Source: Codonopsis lanceolata
Lineage: Eukaryota; Streptophyta; Magnoliopsida; Asterales; Campanulaceae
Assembly (NCBI GenBank): GCA_013146195.2
Contig: CM028377.1
Coordinates: forward strand, 161,460,302 to 161,524,301
DNA: 64,000 nt
Direction of reading: 5' to 3'
The notes beneath the pieces are model-generated. The model ran no database searches and was not told the DNA's origin. It saw nothing but the letters and a program-made list of their open reading frames with translations. Shown piece by piece: positions 33,737 through 46,407 of this stretch. The position numbers were made by a program, and so were the translations under genes. Within the stretch, counting starts at the first letter, position 1. Each line of letters starts with the position of its first letter.

Positions 33737-34100
33737 GTGGCCCCTAGCTCCTTGTCTGGTGAGAATTCATGCTCGGAGCGGGGAGCGTTTAAACTAGATA
33801 CTCGCGCGAGTTTCAACACTTGTGAATTTTCAGGAGTCAATAATTGGGCCGAGTTTACTGGTGGAAAGATCTGGAACCTTGACCGGCGGACAACTGGAGC
33901 GTGTTGAGAAAGCTTGTTTGCAGGGGGCGTACCAGGCGAGTGGATTTGAGGCGCTTGAGCCGTCACAAGGTTTGGTGACTGGACGGGGCACGGAGCACGA
34001 AGCGGTGCATTAAATGCGTTGTGATGATGGGCCGCGAATTCCCAAGCGGCGCTTCGGGCTCCGCCCCCCTTTCCCCCCCCAAACCGTCGAGAACCCGTCC

Positions 34101-34108
34101 TATAAAAG
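34101..34108 (+). promoter_or_regulatory. TATA box of the opposite-strand gene
   Basis: TATAAAAG follows a C-rich stretch and is followed within about 30 bp by a CT-rich leader (CTCTCTCCCCTTTCTTCTC), a typical plant core promoter. It lies about 520 bp upstream of the ATG at 34624 and is directed away from the element's own LTR transcription. Confidence 0.65.
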
Positions 34109-34338
34109 GCCAACCTCTCTCCCCTTTCTTCTCTTTTATCCTCTCCGAGTTTTAGAGAGAGAAAATTCTGAAGAACTTGAAGCTGCTGCTGTTGCTGCTG
34201 CCGTGTCTTCTCCTAGGCTCCAACGAAATTGTCCCTCCGTTTCCAGCGTCCATTCAGTCCTCGACGTTCGTAGCTTTCACGACGGTTCTGATTTTTCCTT
34301 GATTTGCTTACAGAGGACGCATCAACCCAGAAATCATA

Positions 34339-34623
34339 GTAAGTTTTCAACTTTTCCCTCACTCTATTTTCGGCTTTTCTGGTTTTTCTGGTTTTTTTGG
34401 GTTTTGCATGGATTTTGTTTCCTCTCTTCATCTCTGTATGATCTGTTAGGGTTTAAGAGGGTAGGACTGCCCTTAGGTAGAGATCGAGGAATAGAACCCG
34501 TGATCTTGCTCGCTAGTCGGGCAGAGCCTCTTGTGTTGACCTAGACTTACGATTTCTTTCCCTTTTTCTTTGCTAGTTACCCGGACAGAATTCTGATAGC
34601 CATCTTCCTCGATCTCTTTGTAG
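34339..34623 (+). other. leader intron ending at the ATG of the opposite-strand gene
   Basis: Donor GTAAGTTTTC (34339) and a pyrimidine-rich end with TTTGTAG (34623) bound a 285-bp intron whose acceptor is directly followed by ATGTCTGAC. The second copy of the gene has the same arrangement (donor 61790, acceptor 62057), supporting a real intron. Confidence 0.65.
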
Positions 34624-37600
34624 ATGTCTGACGTATCCGAGAATGACTGCGAGGCTTTTAGCTATGGCGGGAAAAACGACTCGCTAACCAGCGAGAAGTC
34701 CCCTTCAATTGGCACCGAGTGCGACGAGAGAGCCAGATCCGTGGCCGGGCCTATGGTTCATAGGCGTGCAACTGCCCCCGTGGTAGATTTGACTGATTCC
34801 TACAGCGAGGAAGATTCTGGAGAAGATAGTGTGACCGGTGGCTTCGCTGTTGGGCAAGGCCTCAACCAAAGAAATTGAGATTCTGCTAGGCAAGTAAGTG
34901 TGGCCGAGAAAGCGAGGTGGCCGGAGAGGCCTCAGATGCCGATGAGGTAGACGACATGCCGCTTGCCCGACGCTTTAAGAAAACTGGTCGCTCTCAGGTG
35001 GAAGCCACTCCTGAGGAGAAAGTAGATGACCAGGACAATGTTCCCCTTGCTCGCTGCTTCACTATGGTAGGAGGTTCTCAAGTGGAGGTCCATCTTGACG
35101 AAGTAGTCAAGGAGGAAGAAGAAGAGGAGGAAGAGCCTGAATGGTACACCTTAGACACGACGGACAAGGTGACGGCGTGGCTCGCGTCCCTCAGTGTTGA
35201 TCCCGCCTATTACCGGGCAAGCAAAATGGATGTGCCTGCCAGGTGTAGACACCCCAATTTCGTACCCCTGGTATGTGACTGGCATAAAATATCAAGAACC
35301 GTTAAATCTTAACAAATGTCAAGTTACGTGAGTCAAAAATGCGAAAGGAAAGCAGGATGCGCGAAATGCTGAACCTGCAGGGGGGAAGTGCAAAAATGAA
35401 AGTTGAAAACGCCGCTTGGTGCCGCACTAAGGCCCCTTGTGCCGCACCGGTCTCTCGTGGCACCAAGCCTTCTAATGCGCTCTCAGATGGAAAATGTACA
35501 ACTTTTAATGCTCGCGGTACAAGTCGTTGAAGCTGCTGAAGAAAATCAAGAATTCCAGCCGTGTCCTACCCTTCGACTATAAATAGGAGGCCTCGGCTCC
35601 CATTTTCAGTTGCTCATTTTTCCTCCGCGATTTTAATCGCAATAAGCTCATGTTATTCTCGCCGATACTATTAGTACGAGAGGTGCGAGATAGGTGCGTG
35701 GAAGCCCCTAGAATCTCCAAACTCCGGCCCAAACTCCGCCAAAACAAAACGCATAGGTTATAAGTGATCCCTAGCCTAGTTGTTAGGTATCCACCTCATT
35801 TCCCGCCCAAAATCCAAAGTAAGCCGCTACCGCCCGAGTAACGAAAAAAATCAAAACTAAGCCGTGGTTCCGCCCCAACCAAAAAGGCCAAAACCTACCC
35901 AAATAAGATGTCACTCTACCCGAGTTGACAAGCCCAAATCCTTAGAAATAAGCAGTCACTCTGCCCAAATCAAAACAACAACCACACAACAAACAACAAA
36001 AGACTCCCTCTCCCTGAAGGACAGAGCGAGCACACCGCCGCTCTAAAAGGTAAAACATTTAAGGCCGCTATTTATTGTATTTATTTACTTTTTGTCTTTT
36101 TATTATTTTTAAAGTTGTTATTTAAATCCGGCACAATGTAGCCAATATAAGCCGTTGTGCTGCCCGGATTAGAATAGAAAATATTATGTAAAAGAGCCGT
36201 TATAATGACCAAATATTCTTAAATATGTCTCGTAATTATTGTAAGGAAATGGCCAGTCCAGTAAATAATGTAGCCATGGATGTATTTGTTTTAATTTCCT
36301 GTCTTTTAATATCGTGTTTATTTGCGAAATAAATATAACTATAAGCATACTTAAGCCAAAAACCATTTTTGAGACCGAAAGGGCGAGTTGGGTGCCTAGC
36401 ACCTTCCCAACTCGTAACTTAGCCTCCGAACCCGCTTTTTCTCTCGGTTTATTTTTTCTTTTCTTTGGTTTTGCTTTATTTGCCTTAAAATAAAAATGGC
36501 GACTCTAAAAACTTTCAGATCCAGTGGGGCCTCGCAACATTCCTTCTTTGCACTTTCCCGTTCTCCCCTAAAAAAGGGAGAAATGGAAATGGAAATGGAA
36601 GGGTGATGTATTCCCATATCCTGGTATCCCCTAAACAAGGGATAACTTGATGCGGGAAACCCAAAGCTCCCATAGTGATCTGAATGGGCCATAAGGCTAT
36701 TTTAATAAAATCCATAGTGGGGCGCCGCAATATCCTTTTTGCACTTTTCCGTTTTCCCCTAAAAAGGGAAAATGAGAATGAAAAGGGTAATGCATTCCCA
36801 TATCCCGGTATCCCCTAAAAAGGGATAACTTGATGCGGGAAACCATAAGTTCTCATATTGGATACAAAATCCACTCAAGGCAACCGAGGCACATTCAAAC
36901 GTGCTAACATAGACAGCACTTCTCTCGCACTTTTGATTTCGTCTTCCCCTAAACAAGGGAGGGTGGAACGAGAGCAGTAGTGTCCCACATCCGCACGTAC
37001 GCGCACCTCTATCCAAGGGCGCGCGACGCGCGGGGGCACACCCCGGGAACCTCACACCAGGGTCAATCTTTCCCGCGAGCAGGGGAACGAGCTCTTATTT
37101 TTCGCCGATTTTTTCCGCGTTGGATTACGTCTCCCGCTAGAACCCTTCTTGGTGGACTTCTTATACGAGACCAAAGCCGTCCCCTGTGATTTGATGTTAA
37201 ATCATCGTCGCGCTTATCACAGGCTTTTCACGGTGGCAACAAAGCTGCTAGGGTTTGAGCCGACATGTATTTGCTCAGGAAGCTATTTATCTTTGCCCCC
37301 GAGCACAAAGTGAGGATTGAGTGAGGGCCAATTCTAATTTTTTGAGGCTGCTGTCTGAGGTTCCTGGGAAGGTAAAAGCTTGGGACAGGAGGGTCCTGTT
37401 CATTGAATCCCGGCTTAGCTGGCCGTTCATGCCCACGGCAACCAGCGAAATCAAGATTCCCAAGGCCTCCAAACAAGACTTCAGCTCGGGAGAGACTGCC
37501 CGATTAGCTGCGTTGAAAGCCGCCGTAGGGGTGATAGAAGAGAATGAGAAACGCGTCGGCCAGCAATTTCTTCTTGACTCGAAGGAACTGGTCTATAATC

Positions 37601-39205
37601 CGCGCTACTTGTGCTTGGCCGGAGTGATGCGAGCAGAGGTCTCCGAGGTGGAGCCCTTCCTGATCCACGTGCCCGAGAACCCCTACCCTTATTGGGATGA
37701 CTGTCACGGCCGAATGTTCAAGCACGAATGCGTCGAGTGTCAACGGCTAGGCCCGGGTGCCGACTACCGACCAGTTTATGAAGATCAGGATGGTTGCCTG
37801 CTAGTCATTAATATTTTCTCTGTTTTATTCATCTCTTTCTCGAGCTCATTCTAATCTCGTTTTGTTTTGCCTCGTCTCAGGAATGAAGAACTTGGCGCTT
37901 TGAGGCAATGAAGAAAGAGGTCGACTAAATGAGGCGGCCGAGTCAAGGTCAACAAACCCGTGGACTTGCCTAAGGTGCCGTTCTGCCCACCAGCAAAGAA
38001 AATCCCGGACTTGGGCAAGGCCGCAAGTCCGGCCAAGAAGGCTGTAGCGCTTAAGACTTCCGCCACCACCCAGAAAGGAGCCACGCAAAAAGAGACCATT
38101 ATGGCCATTGCTGTTGATGCCGCCGAGCCGCCTGCTGCCAACATCTCTGTGGTGCCCGCTGCCAAGGATGCCAAGGCAAAGGGCAAGAGGAAGAAGAGCT
38201 CCGCCCCCTCGGAAGTTAGGTCGCCGGGGCTCAAGCCCTGACCCCGTCTCTATCGCCCCACTCGAGCGGGAAGCTTCTCGAGGTGACTGCCGGATGCCCG
38301 TACTACTACTGGGCCGCCTGCGTTGGTTAAAGAAATATCCTGGGATGCCCCTTTGCTGGGGGGCATTGATCTGTATGCCCGTGGAAGCCCTGGAGGTTTG
38401 GTGGGTAAGGGCATCATCGAGAGGGCCATGCATGACGACCTGGCCTTAGACCGAGACACTGTCGACCATGTCCTGGTCAGGAATGTAGGGCTCTGCCTGA
38501 GCGAGGTAAAGTATCTGCCAGTGACTTACTTTTCTCTTCCTTTTTTGTTTCCTGCTCTGATTATTTATCTTTTACTCGTAGATCACTTCCACTTGTACCA
38601 ATCTCTATGATCGGTACAATGAAGAAAAAAAAGCTCGCAAGAAGGCGGAGGCTGACCACCGGGCTCGCGAGAGCTTGGTGAAGGAAAAGTGCGAACAGGT
38701 GGCCCGCCTGGCCGACCAACTGGAGGCTAATGCTGAGGCGGCCAAGAAGAAAGAAGCCGAGATGCTTGAGCGCAATCTAAATCTGGTCGCCCAGAACGGT
38801 GTTCTAACCACCGAAAAAACAGAGTTGGTTGGCAAGGTGAAGAAGAACCAAGCCGACCTGGAGAAGGGGAAGACCGCTCTGGCCGCGGTCACTAAGCAGA
38901 GAGATCTTTTGCTAGTAGAGAAGGATTCTCTCAAGATGCAGGCTGTTAGAGACGGGAAGCGCATCGAGAAGCTGCTCCAAAAGCTGAAGAAGGCCGAAGA
39001 GTCTGCAGTGGAGAGCTACAGGAAATCCAAGGACTTTGAGAACGTTGTGGACGCGGCTATTCTTCCATATTTCGCTCATGGCACTAATCTTATACTAAGA
39101 ATGCTCGCCGGCCATGGCGGAGTAGGGATGAAGACGATGGCAGAATGGGCTGTGCTCGACCCTTATGCTGAGGTTGCTCGCCCCTTCCACGCATTGGTTC
39201 CTTAG
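34624..39205 (+). pseudogene. opposite-strand extra gene of Tat element (Transposase_28-like), split by solo LTR
   Basis: The first exon starts MSDVSENDCEAFSYGGKNDS, is acidic and serine-rich, and continues to LASLSVDPAYYRASKMDVP, where a solo LTR is inserted. After it come GNELLFFADFF-like sequence and PLEPFLVDFLYETKAVP (37080-37180), resembling the putative gypsy-type transposon domain (Transposase_28), then FLRLLSEVPGKVKAWDRR. Introns are visible at 37793-37880 and 38506-38581. A basic, alanine-rich linker precedes a long coiled coil (about 38600-39010: KCEQVARLADQLEANAEAAK) and a C-terminal helix domain ending HALVP at 39205. Several stops (34876, 37320) show decay. Because the gene is antisense to the genomic RNA, its introns would survive retrotransposition. 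Its function is unknown. Confidence 0.72.
35244..37056. mobile_element. solo LTR with perfect 5-bp TSD
   Basis: The insertion starts TGTAGACACCCCAATTTCG and ends GGAACCTCACA. It is flanked by the 5-bp repeat CCAGG (35239-35243, 37057-37061). The intact second copy of the host gene (about 62600-62640) runs across the site. TG...CA ends, 1.8 kb length, no internal coding and a TSD identify a solo LTR. It has a CTATAAATAGGAGG TATA region near 35578, an AAATGGCGACTCT stretch near 36493, and two tandem repeats of about 180 bp with CCCCTAAAAAGGG foldbacks (36530-36870). The parent family is probably gypsy; unassigned. Confidence 0.93.
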
Positions 39206-40334
39206 ACAAGGATGAAGCCACATTAGCGAAGAGCGGCGCCGAGGGCGGGCACCAGGTTCCACCGTGGATGAAGTGAATGTACGCTGCTGATTGAAGAGTT
39301 AGAGTGCGAAGATGAAACTTTAAAAAGCAGTAGAAGCAGATTGAAGGCGAGTCTCGAGCCAGCTGTGAGGATGGCTGCTCGTCGGGAGCTGAACATTCAA
39401 TACGAGCTACAATATCGGGCCGGTGCCAAAGAGCTTCCCCCTCCTCCTCCTCCTGGACAAGCCTAGAATTTCATTTGGCCTGCGCGCCACTGTTTTTGAT
39501 TCTCCTTCTTGTAATTCCATATTCAACTTCCATGAATGAAATCACTTTTCGTTGACAGATATTCCTTGTATTTGTTTCAATTTAGCTGCTTTGATTTTGC
39601 TCGATAACTGTTTTCTCTTGCATATTTAACCTGTTAAAAGTTAATACAAGTACTGGTGCTCCCCAGAAAACATGTCGAGCATAAATAGATAAACAGATTT
39701 AACCGAGTATGAGTACTCGTAATTTTCTACTTAAAAAGTAATAAGACTAATAAAGCAAGTTTACTATTTAAGTTAAAAGGTTACCCGATCAGACACCGGG
39801 TATGATTGTTTGGTTCTAGTCAAGGCTTTGAGTGGGCCGGGCCCCTATCACCTTGGGCGAGCTTCCAGAAGACCGCCGAGTGGGCAGGGCCCTGCTTTGA
39901 ATGGCGACCAACAACCGGGCATGGCCTTTGTTCGACGTGGGTATTTCGAAGCGGTTGCTAGCTAGTGTATCTTCTGGGCGTGGAGATATACGACTAAGAG
40001 TGTTGCTCGGTCACTATAGGAGTCCGAGGTAGTTAGCCGCTATCTTGTAGGCATGGCCTCTATCGCCTTGGGCGAGCATCCTAGTATGTGAGCCTGGGCA
40101 TGGCCGCATCTCACCCACAGAGAGGATAAGTTCACTGATACTAAGGGGGTTTGAGGATTGTTGACCGGGCATGGCCTTATCTACTCGACAGGCGATCAGA
40201 TTTTGCCAAATGAATCCAAGAAAATAGCAGATGATAATTAACTGAACAATTTGAAATTTCTGAATAGACAGATATGACAAAAACTTGCCTTTTATTGATA
40301 AATGATCAGTGACCCTCAACAGGACTGAGGTCTT
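39206..40334. other. untranslated spacer between extra gene and integrase end
   Basis: The 3' region of the plus-strand gene (with AATGAAAT near 39532 as a possible polyadenylation signal) meets the 3' region of minus-strand pol. About 39820-40190 is rich in GGGCATGGCC-like words shared with the LTRs. No coding frame is supported. Confidence 0.5.
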
Positions 40335-43300
40335 GCCCGTTTGTTTCCTTGACTTAGGGGTAATATTTTTTGAGGTGGTCTGCATGCCAGGGATGCTTCA
40401 GGTCTTTTCCTTCTGGCGTTTGGAGTGTGTAAGTGCCCTCTCTTATTATCCCAGTAACTCGGAAAGGACCTTCCCAATTAGAAGACAACTTTCCCCATTA
40501 CGCTTGGGTGACTGTTACCTCAATCTTTCTGAGTACTAAGTCCCCAATAGAGAAGGCTCTGCCTCGGACCCTTTTGTCATGGTGAGCCTTTGCTCTCTGT
40601 TTGTAGTTGACCATTCGGAGTCGTGCATCCAACCTCCTTTCTTCGAGTAGGTCTAGGTCTATGGCCCGAGCAAGTTGATTATTTTGCTGTTGTAATGTGA
40701 AACAACACGATAGCTAGGCAAGGCCATTTCTCACAGGAATCATGGCTTCGATCCGTATGTAAGTGCAAATGCAAAGGGTTTCCCAGTTGGTCCCCGAGCA
40801 GTGGTTCGACCGCCCTGAGGCGATGGTAGCTCTTACGCCCATTTTCCTGCTCGCCCCTCAAGATTTCTTTTGAGAGCATGCAGTACTTGCTTTGTTTCGG
40901 CCTTAGCGATCGTTGCCTTGTGGATAAGCTACAAGCGACCGCCAATGCTTGACACCCAAGCGAGCACATTAGCGTGAATTTGTCAGGGAAATTGAGTACC
41001 ATGATCGGAGATGATTGCTCGAGGAGCCGAACCGGCACCATACTTGATCGTGAACAAATTTGATGACATTGGTCTCGAGATCTTGGCCGGGGCTTCGCTT
41101 CAATCCACTTGGTAAAGTAGTCTATGGTGACCACTGCATACTTGTACTTGCCTTGAGCTAGGGGAAGCAGGCGTCGGATCGATTCCCCACATGTCGAAGA
41201 GGGCCAGCGGCGACTAGGGTTTGCATTGTGGATGGAAGCCTTGGTATGTCCGCGTATCTCTGGCATTTGTCACATTCGCGAACATATTTTTCTGCATCCC
41301 TTCTAAGGGAAATCCGATAGTACCTTGCGGACCTACTGCTAGAGCTCTTGTGCCGGGTGGCCGCCGCATTCCCCCATGTACTTCATACATAGCGCCCTCG
41401 GTTAGTTACGGGGGTACACGAAGCATAGGTCGACCTTAGATCGCTTGTACAAAGGATTCCCCCTACCGAGTAAGCGGCAGGCTTGGCTCGGGTTGTGGCT
41501 TTGACCTTGTCCTGAGGCGAGAACTCCTGCTCGATGTAATCCTTGTAATCATCAATCCGGACTTACGGCGGCTCGATGTCCATAATGACCGATGCGTCAG
41601 CGGTGGGGTTTCCATGTGCTCGATCATCAGCGAGGATTTAGTAGTGCCGCTTGCCTCGGCGATCTTGGATAAATAATCTGCTCGCATGTTGTTTGCTCGA
41701 TCAATCCTGATGATCTCCCAAAACTTGAAATTTTCAAGATTTCCTTGACTAGCTCGCGATGTTTGACAAGGAGGGTAGGGTGATGCACCATATATTCCCC
41801 ACGGACTTGGTTCACAACTAGTTGTGAATCGGTACTTGTGACGCTTCTACGCCCATGTGCAGCTGCGAGCTCTAGCCGGCGATCATCGCTTCATACTCGG
41901 CAAGCGTTGTTTGAGGCGGGAAATTTGAACCGAAGAGCTAGCTCAAACTCTGTGATTTCGTCGGGAGCTATGAGAAGGATGCCAGCTCCGCTCCCGACTT
42001 TGCTCGCTGCCCATCACGTAAAGATCCCAGCGGTAAATTTGGCGGGGTTGTGGCAAGCTGTTTTTCTCGGGCTCTTGTTGCTTGGCCTCGGGATCCTCGT
42101 GTTGGGTGAAGCTTGTTTCGACCAAGAAATCGGCTAATGCTTGAGCTTTGATCGCTCGTCAGGCAAGTAATCTATGTGGAACTCTGTGAGCTCGATTGAC
42201 CGTTGAGCGATGCACTGATGTGTCGAGGTTTGTGTAGGACTTTGCTTGCGATGCATGCATCGTGTATACTATGATTACATGTGAGAAAAATAAGCCCTTA
42301 ATTTTCGGGCGGCTATGACAAGCGAGTAAGCTAATTTTTCTACATTAAAATAACGACCCTCAACAGGACTGAGGGCCTTGGATACATAGTACACAGGCTT
42401 TTGAATATCTAGTTCCTCCCAACTAAAAGCAGGCCCGCACAGTAGGCTGCTAGATATACAAATAAAGGCTGGCTGGCGAGGAGGTGGTTTGCCAAGATAT
42501 TCCACTGCTCGAGGGCCTTGGCACGATCTATGCATTCCACTCAAAACCCTTGTTGCGCGTAGCGAAAACCTTGAAAAGGGGAGGCATTTTTCGGTGGAGA
42601 GATGAAGCGGCTTTAAGGCAATGACCTACGCCATTCAAGCTGGCTGGATGTGTTTGATGCAGTAGGGCTGCTCCATGTCGAGTAGGACTTGTCTCTTCTC
42701 CGGGTTAGCCTCTATGTCGCGCTGGTTGACCATGAACTCAAGAAACTTCCCTGCTCGGACCCCGAAGGCACATTTGCTCGGGTTCAGCTTCATGTTGTGC
42801 TTGCGCAGATTAGCAAACGTCTCTACCAAGTCAAGAGTATGGTCGCGGCCCTTAGTTTTGATGACCATGTCATCTATGTACGCCTCCATGTTTTGCGGTG
42901 AAAACCTTGTTGACCATGCGTTGGTAAGTGGCCCCCGCGTTTTTCAGCCCAAAGGGCATCATTTTGTAACAGTAGAGGCCCCCAGCTGCCCGGAAGGCTG
43001 TTTTCGCCTTATCTTGCTCGTTCATTTTGACCTGGTGATACCCTGAGTATGCATCCAGGAAACTGAGCATCTCGAATCCGGCTATCGAGTCGACGAGCAC
43101 ATCTATGCGAGGCAATGGGTAGCAGTCTTTCGGGCAGGCTTTGTTGAGGCTGGTGAAGTCCACGCACATCCGCCATTTGTCATTGGCCTTCTTGACCATT
43201 ACCACATTTTCCAGCCAGGTCGGGTATTGAATCTCCTCAATGATGTCTGCCTTCAGGAGCTTCTCGACCTCTGCTTTGATGGCCGCATTCTTCTCGGGCG

Positions 43301-44400
43301 AATATTGCCTTGGCCGCTGTTGGACGGGCCGAAAGGTAGGATCAACATTGAGGTCGTGGCGGGCAATATTCTCACTGATACCTGCATGTCCTCGGCGTCG
43401 AGCAAACACATCCAGTGTTTTCAATAGCTCGATCAATCCTTCGAGCTTCAGGAGGCATGGCCTTCCCGATTTTGATTTTTTGCTCGGGGTGGGCTGGATT
43501 GATAACAACCTCTTCCAGCTCGCCCTCCGGTTGAATATCGGGCTCGTCCCGGACTTGCAGAGTGTCCATCTCAATGTCTTGTGATTCCGGGCGCTTAGCC
43601 TTGCGCCTGGAGGGCTCTGGTGCCGGGGCTTGCTCGGGAACCTCTATTTCCATGGGATCAGCGGCCTCAGAAGTTTCCCCGACCCCGAGCTCGATGTTGT
43701 TAATGGGGATAGAGGCCGAAGCAGTATTAGTGGGAGCTGTTACAAGTTGATCGGGAAGGTCCACAATCAGTTTTGGAGCCGCTGCAGTCTGGTTAGGAAT
43801 GTCCACGATCATCTTCTGCTTCTTCCGCTGGGATTCCCAGACATACTCCCACATTGTCCGGGGCTTGCTGTTGAGGATCCCCACTCTGTTCTCAGTGTAG
43901 AACTTAGTTTTCTGGTGGGGAATGGAGGTGACCATCTGGAATTTGGCCATTGCTGGAGCGCCTAAAATACAGTTGTACGCTGATTTCAGGTCGATCACTA
44001 AGAATGTGATCATCTCTATCCGGGTTTGAGCTCCATCGCCCATGAATACCTCTAGCTCGATGGTACCCTTGACGCCTACTTGGTGATTGGTGAATCCTTC
44101 AAGCTTTCCCAGATAAGGCTTGAGCATGGCGTCCGGCAGCTCCAATCCCTTGAAGCATGAGTAGTACATGATGTCCCTGCACGCTCCAGTATCGAGCAAT
44201 ACTCTGTGAACCTGCCAGTTGTTCACTAAGCAAGAAATAACCAGCGGTTGCTCGGAGGCCAAAGGGGTACTCGCCAGCTCGCTGCGGGAAAAACAGATGC
44301 TCTGCTCCCCACTTGTATCGGAGTGTTACTGACCCTAGAGGCAGGGAATATATATGCTTCCCGAGCTGTGTGTTGGACGGGAGCTCCTCTTGAATCATGT
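40335..44400 (-). pseudogene. pol: Pol of gypsy element 2, broken
   Basis: Reading down from 44262: the protease has DTGA at 44193-44182 within WQVHRVLLDTGACRDI, then VIDLKSAYNCILGAP. After an acidic linker RT has MCVDFTSLNKACPKDCYPLP, FLDAYSGYHQVKMN, MPFGLKNAGATYQRMV, and YIDDM at about 42878. RNase H has YYVSKALSPVEGRYFNVEK (about 42400). A second RNase H near 42030 reads RWDLYVMGSEQ, where the catalytic aspartate of the usual V-D-G-S is a methionine. Integrase has an HHCC remnant near 41270 and YAVVTIDYFTKWIEAKP (about 41100). Its C-terminal WEGPFRV...HADHLKKYYP end lies at about 40480-40340. Many stops and shifts. The RT-RNaseH-aRNaseH-INT order supports the Tat branch. Confidence 0.9.
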
Positions 44401-46324
44401 TTATCACCCCTCGAACCTGAGGGGCCTGGCCACCTCTTCCTCTTGGGGGTCTTCCCTGGTCATTATTGGCATTGTTCCCTGCGCCCTGATCCCTTTTGAA
44501 GCGGTCTAGCTTGCCCGCATTGATCAGCTTTTGAATTTCCCTTTTCAACACATTACAATCCTCAGTGGTGTGGCCAGTACCATGGTGGTAATCACAATAC
44601 TTTGTGTTGTCCCGGGTATGAGCGAGCTCAGGGTCGAGTGGATATGGGACGGGCAGCGCGTCTCCTACTTGGAACATAATTTATTCTCGCGTCGTGTTAA
44701 GCGGGGTGAACTAAGCTTTTCTAAATCTTTGCCCGGGGGTGGAGGTTTTCTTCCTGTCTTTGCTTGAGCGGTAGTTGCCCTCCGGGCTCTGGTCAGCTGG
44801 CGTGGCCGAGCTACCTTGAGCCTTGTCCTTATTTTTGGCTTTATCAGCCTTGACACTCTCGGTCGAGCGGAAGAGATGTGAATTTGTTAGCAGCTCTGCC
44901 TTGGAAGCCCCCGGGTTCATCGCTAGCATGGTCTTCAGTGGCCCTGCCCTCATGTTGTTCAGATAACAAAAAGTAATCACAGGGTCACTGGTCGCGGTCA
45001 CTTGATCGAGCATCTCCTCGAATCTCTTCAAGTAGCTGCTGTATGATTCGTTGTCACCTTGTTTGATCTTGGCAAGGTCGAAACGATTCTTGGGGGTCGG
45101 GCCTGCAGTGCCTAATTCCTCTAGGAATTTTGCACTGAGTGTTGCCAAGTTATCGATCGATCCCCGGGGAACTCTGCCCAACCAGGCCTATGCCTTTCCC
45201 TGGAGAGCTCATTCGAATGCCCGCATCTTCAGGGCCTCCACATCTGTGACCATCCGGATTTGTGCCTCAAATGATCGGAGCCAATCGCTTGCCCGCGTCT
45301 TCCCGAAATACTTGTCGAACTGCGGGAAGATGACCCCTTGTGCGAGTGGCGCATTTTCAATTTCTGGAGTGAATGGGCTGCCCTCCAGCGACTTAGTGGC
45401 TCCATAACCAGGCTTGGCCACGGCTAGATTTGCCATTTGCTTTGCCATGTCCCTTTTCATGGCCTCCATTTTTTCGGACAACCGTTTCTCCATGTCCACT
45501 GTCAGTCTCGAAGAGTGGGCGGGCTCTGAATGGTCGCCACGCACATGTGGGTAAAAGGTGGGCTCGTAAGAGCATCCGGCCTCCTGTGTGACGCGGGCTT
45601 TGTACTTCGGCCGTTGCGCGTCTGCCTCTACGCATTCACGGGCCCTACGGCGGCCATGGCTCTCCTCGCGAGTATAGTGCTGGTGATGCTGCCTGTGGGA
45701 GTGATTTTGATGGCTGTATCTGCTCTCAGCCTGGTCATCCGCTTGTTTTACCGCCTCCACTCTTTCGGTTGGTATGTGAATGACGGAGGGAATCCGTCTG
45801 CTCAGAGCGGGCAACTATTGGGAGGCGTGGCCATCGCCAACAGGTGCTGGGTTACTGAGAACGGGTAGCACCATGTCTGCAACTGGTACCGGGGCATGGC
45901 CCAAGGCGAGCAGCTGCTGGTTGAGTGCATACATCTTGTTAATTGTTATAGTACTCCGCCTGAATTTGCAGAGCAACAGCTTGTTGGTCGGGGTTTTGTC
46001 CGGACAGACTCACGTGGCTGCCCTGACCATTCTCCCGTTGGCGGTTGAGCTGTACCCTGAGGTCTTGGAGCAGGCATCGCGCCTCTCATTTATGACCAAT
46101 CTAGCATCGCGTTGGCTCGCACGGCTTTGACTGGCATGTTGGGAGATCTACCCCTCAACATACGGCACCTCATTGCCCTATGTTGCATGCCCAGCAGCCA
46201 CCTTTTGGTTTCTAGTTTGCACCCCATGTGGTGCCTTTGGAGGAGGGTTATTGTTCACAACCTGGTGGCTGCCAGCCTGTTGATTGCTGACGGTGGCATG
46301 GTGCTTGCTACCTTTTCCAGCCAT
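44401..46324 (-). pseudogene. gag: Gag of gypsy element 2, broken
   Basis: The ATG at 46324 (MAGK...) lies about 60 bp from the primer site, as in element 1. The N-terminal 170 codons are scrambled by indels. From 45814 the frame reads SRRIPSVIHIPTE, an arginine- and histidine-rich stretch, MKRDMAKQMANLAVAKPGYG, IFPQFDKYFGKTRASDWLRS and, after a shift near 45190, LGTAGPTPKNRFDLAKIKQG. The nucleocapsid finger YCDYHHGTGHTTEDCNVLK is near 44590-44540, followed by an RGRGG tail. It is clearly homologous to Gag of element 1 throughout and better preserved in its second half. Confidence 0.87.
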
Positions 46325-46386
46325 TGAAGCAAAGAGAATTCTATAGTTTTTACCGGAAAAATTGAAAGAGAAGTGTCAAAACTTCG

Positions 46387-46406
46387 TTCCCGGCAACGGA
46401 ACCAAA
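46387..46406 (-). promoter_or_regulatory. primer-binding site, gypsy element 2
   Basis: Read on the minus strand directly after the 5' LTR: TTTGGTTCCGTTGCCGGGAA. It is closer than element 1 to the tRNA-Asp-complementary site of Tat-like elements. Confidence 0.7.
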
Positions 46407-46407
46407 C

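Noticed and set aside
37846..38433. Long minus-strand frame of 195 codons
   Set aside because: It is a shadow of the alanine- and lysine-rich linker of the plus-strand gene, and it crosses that gene's exon boundaries.
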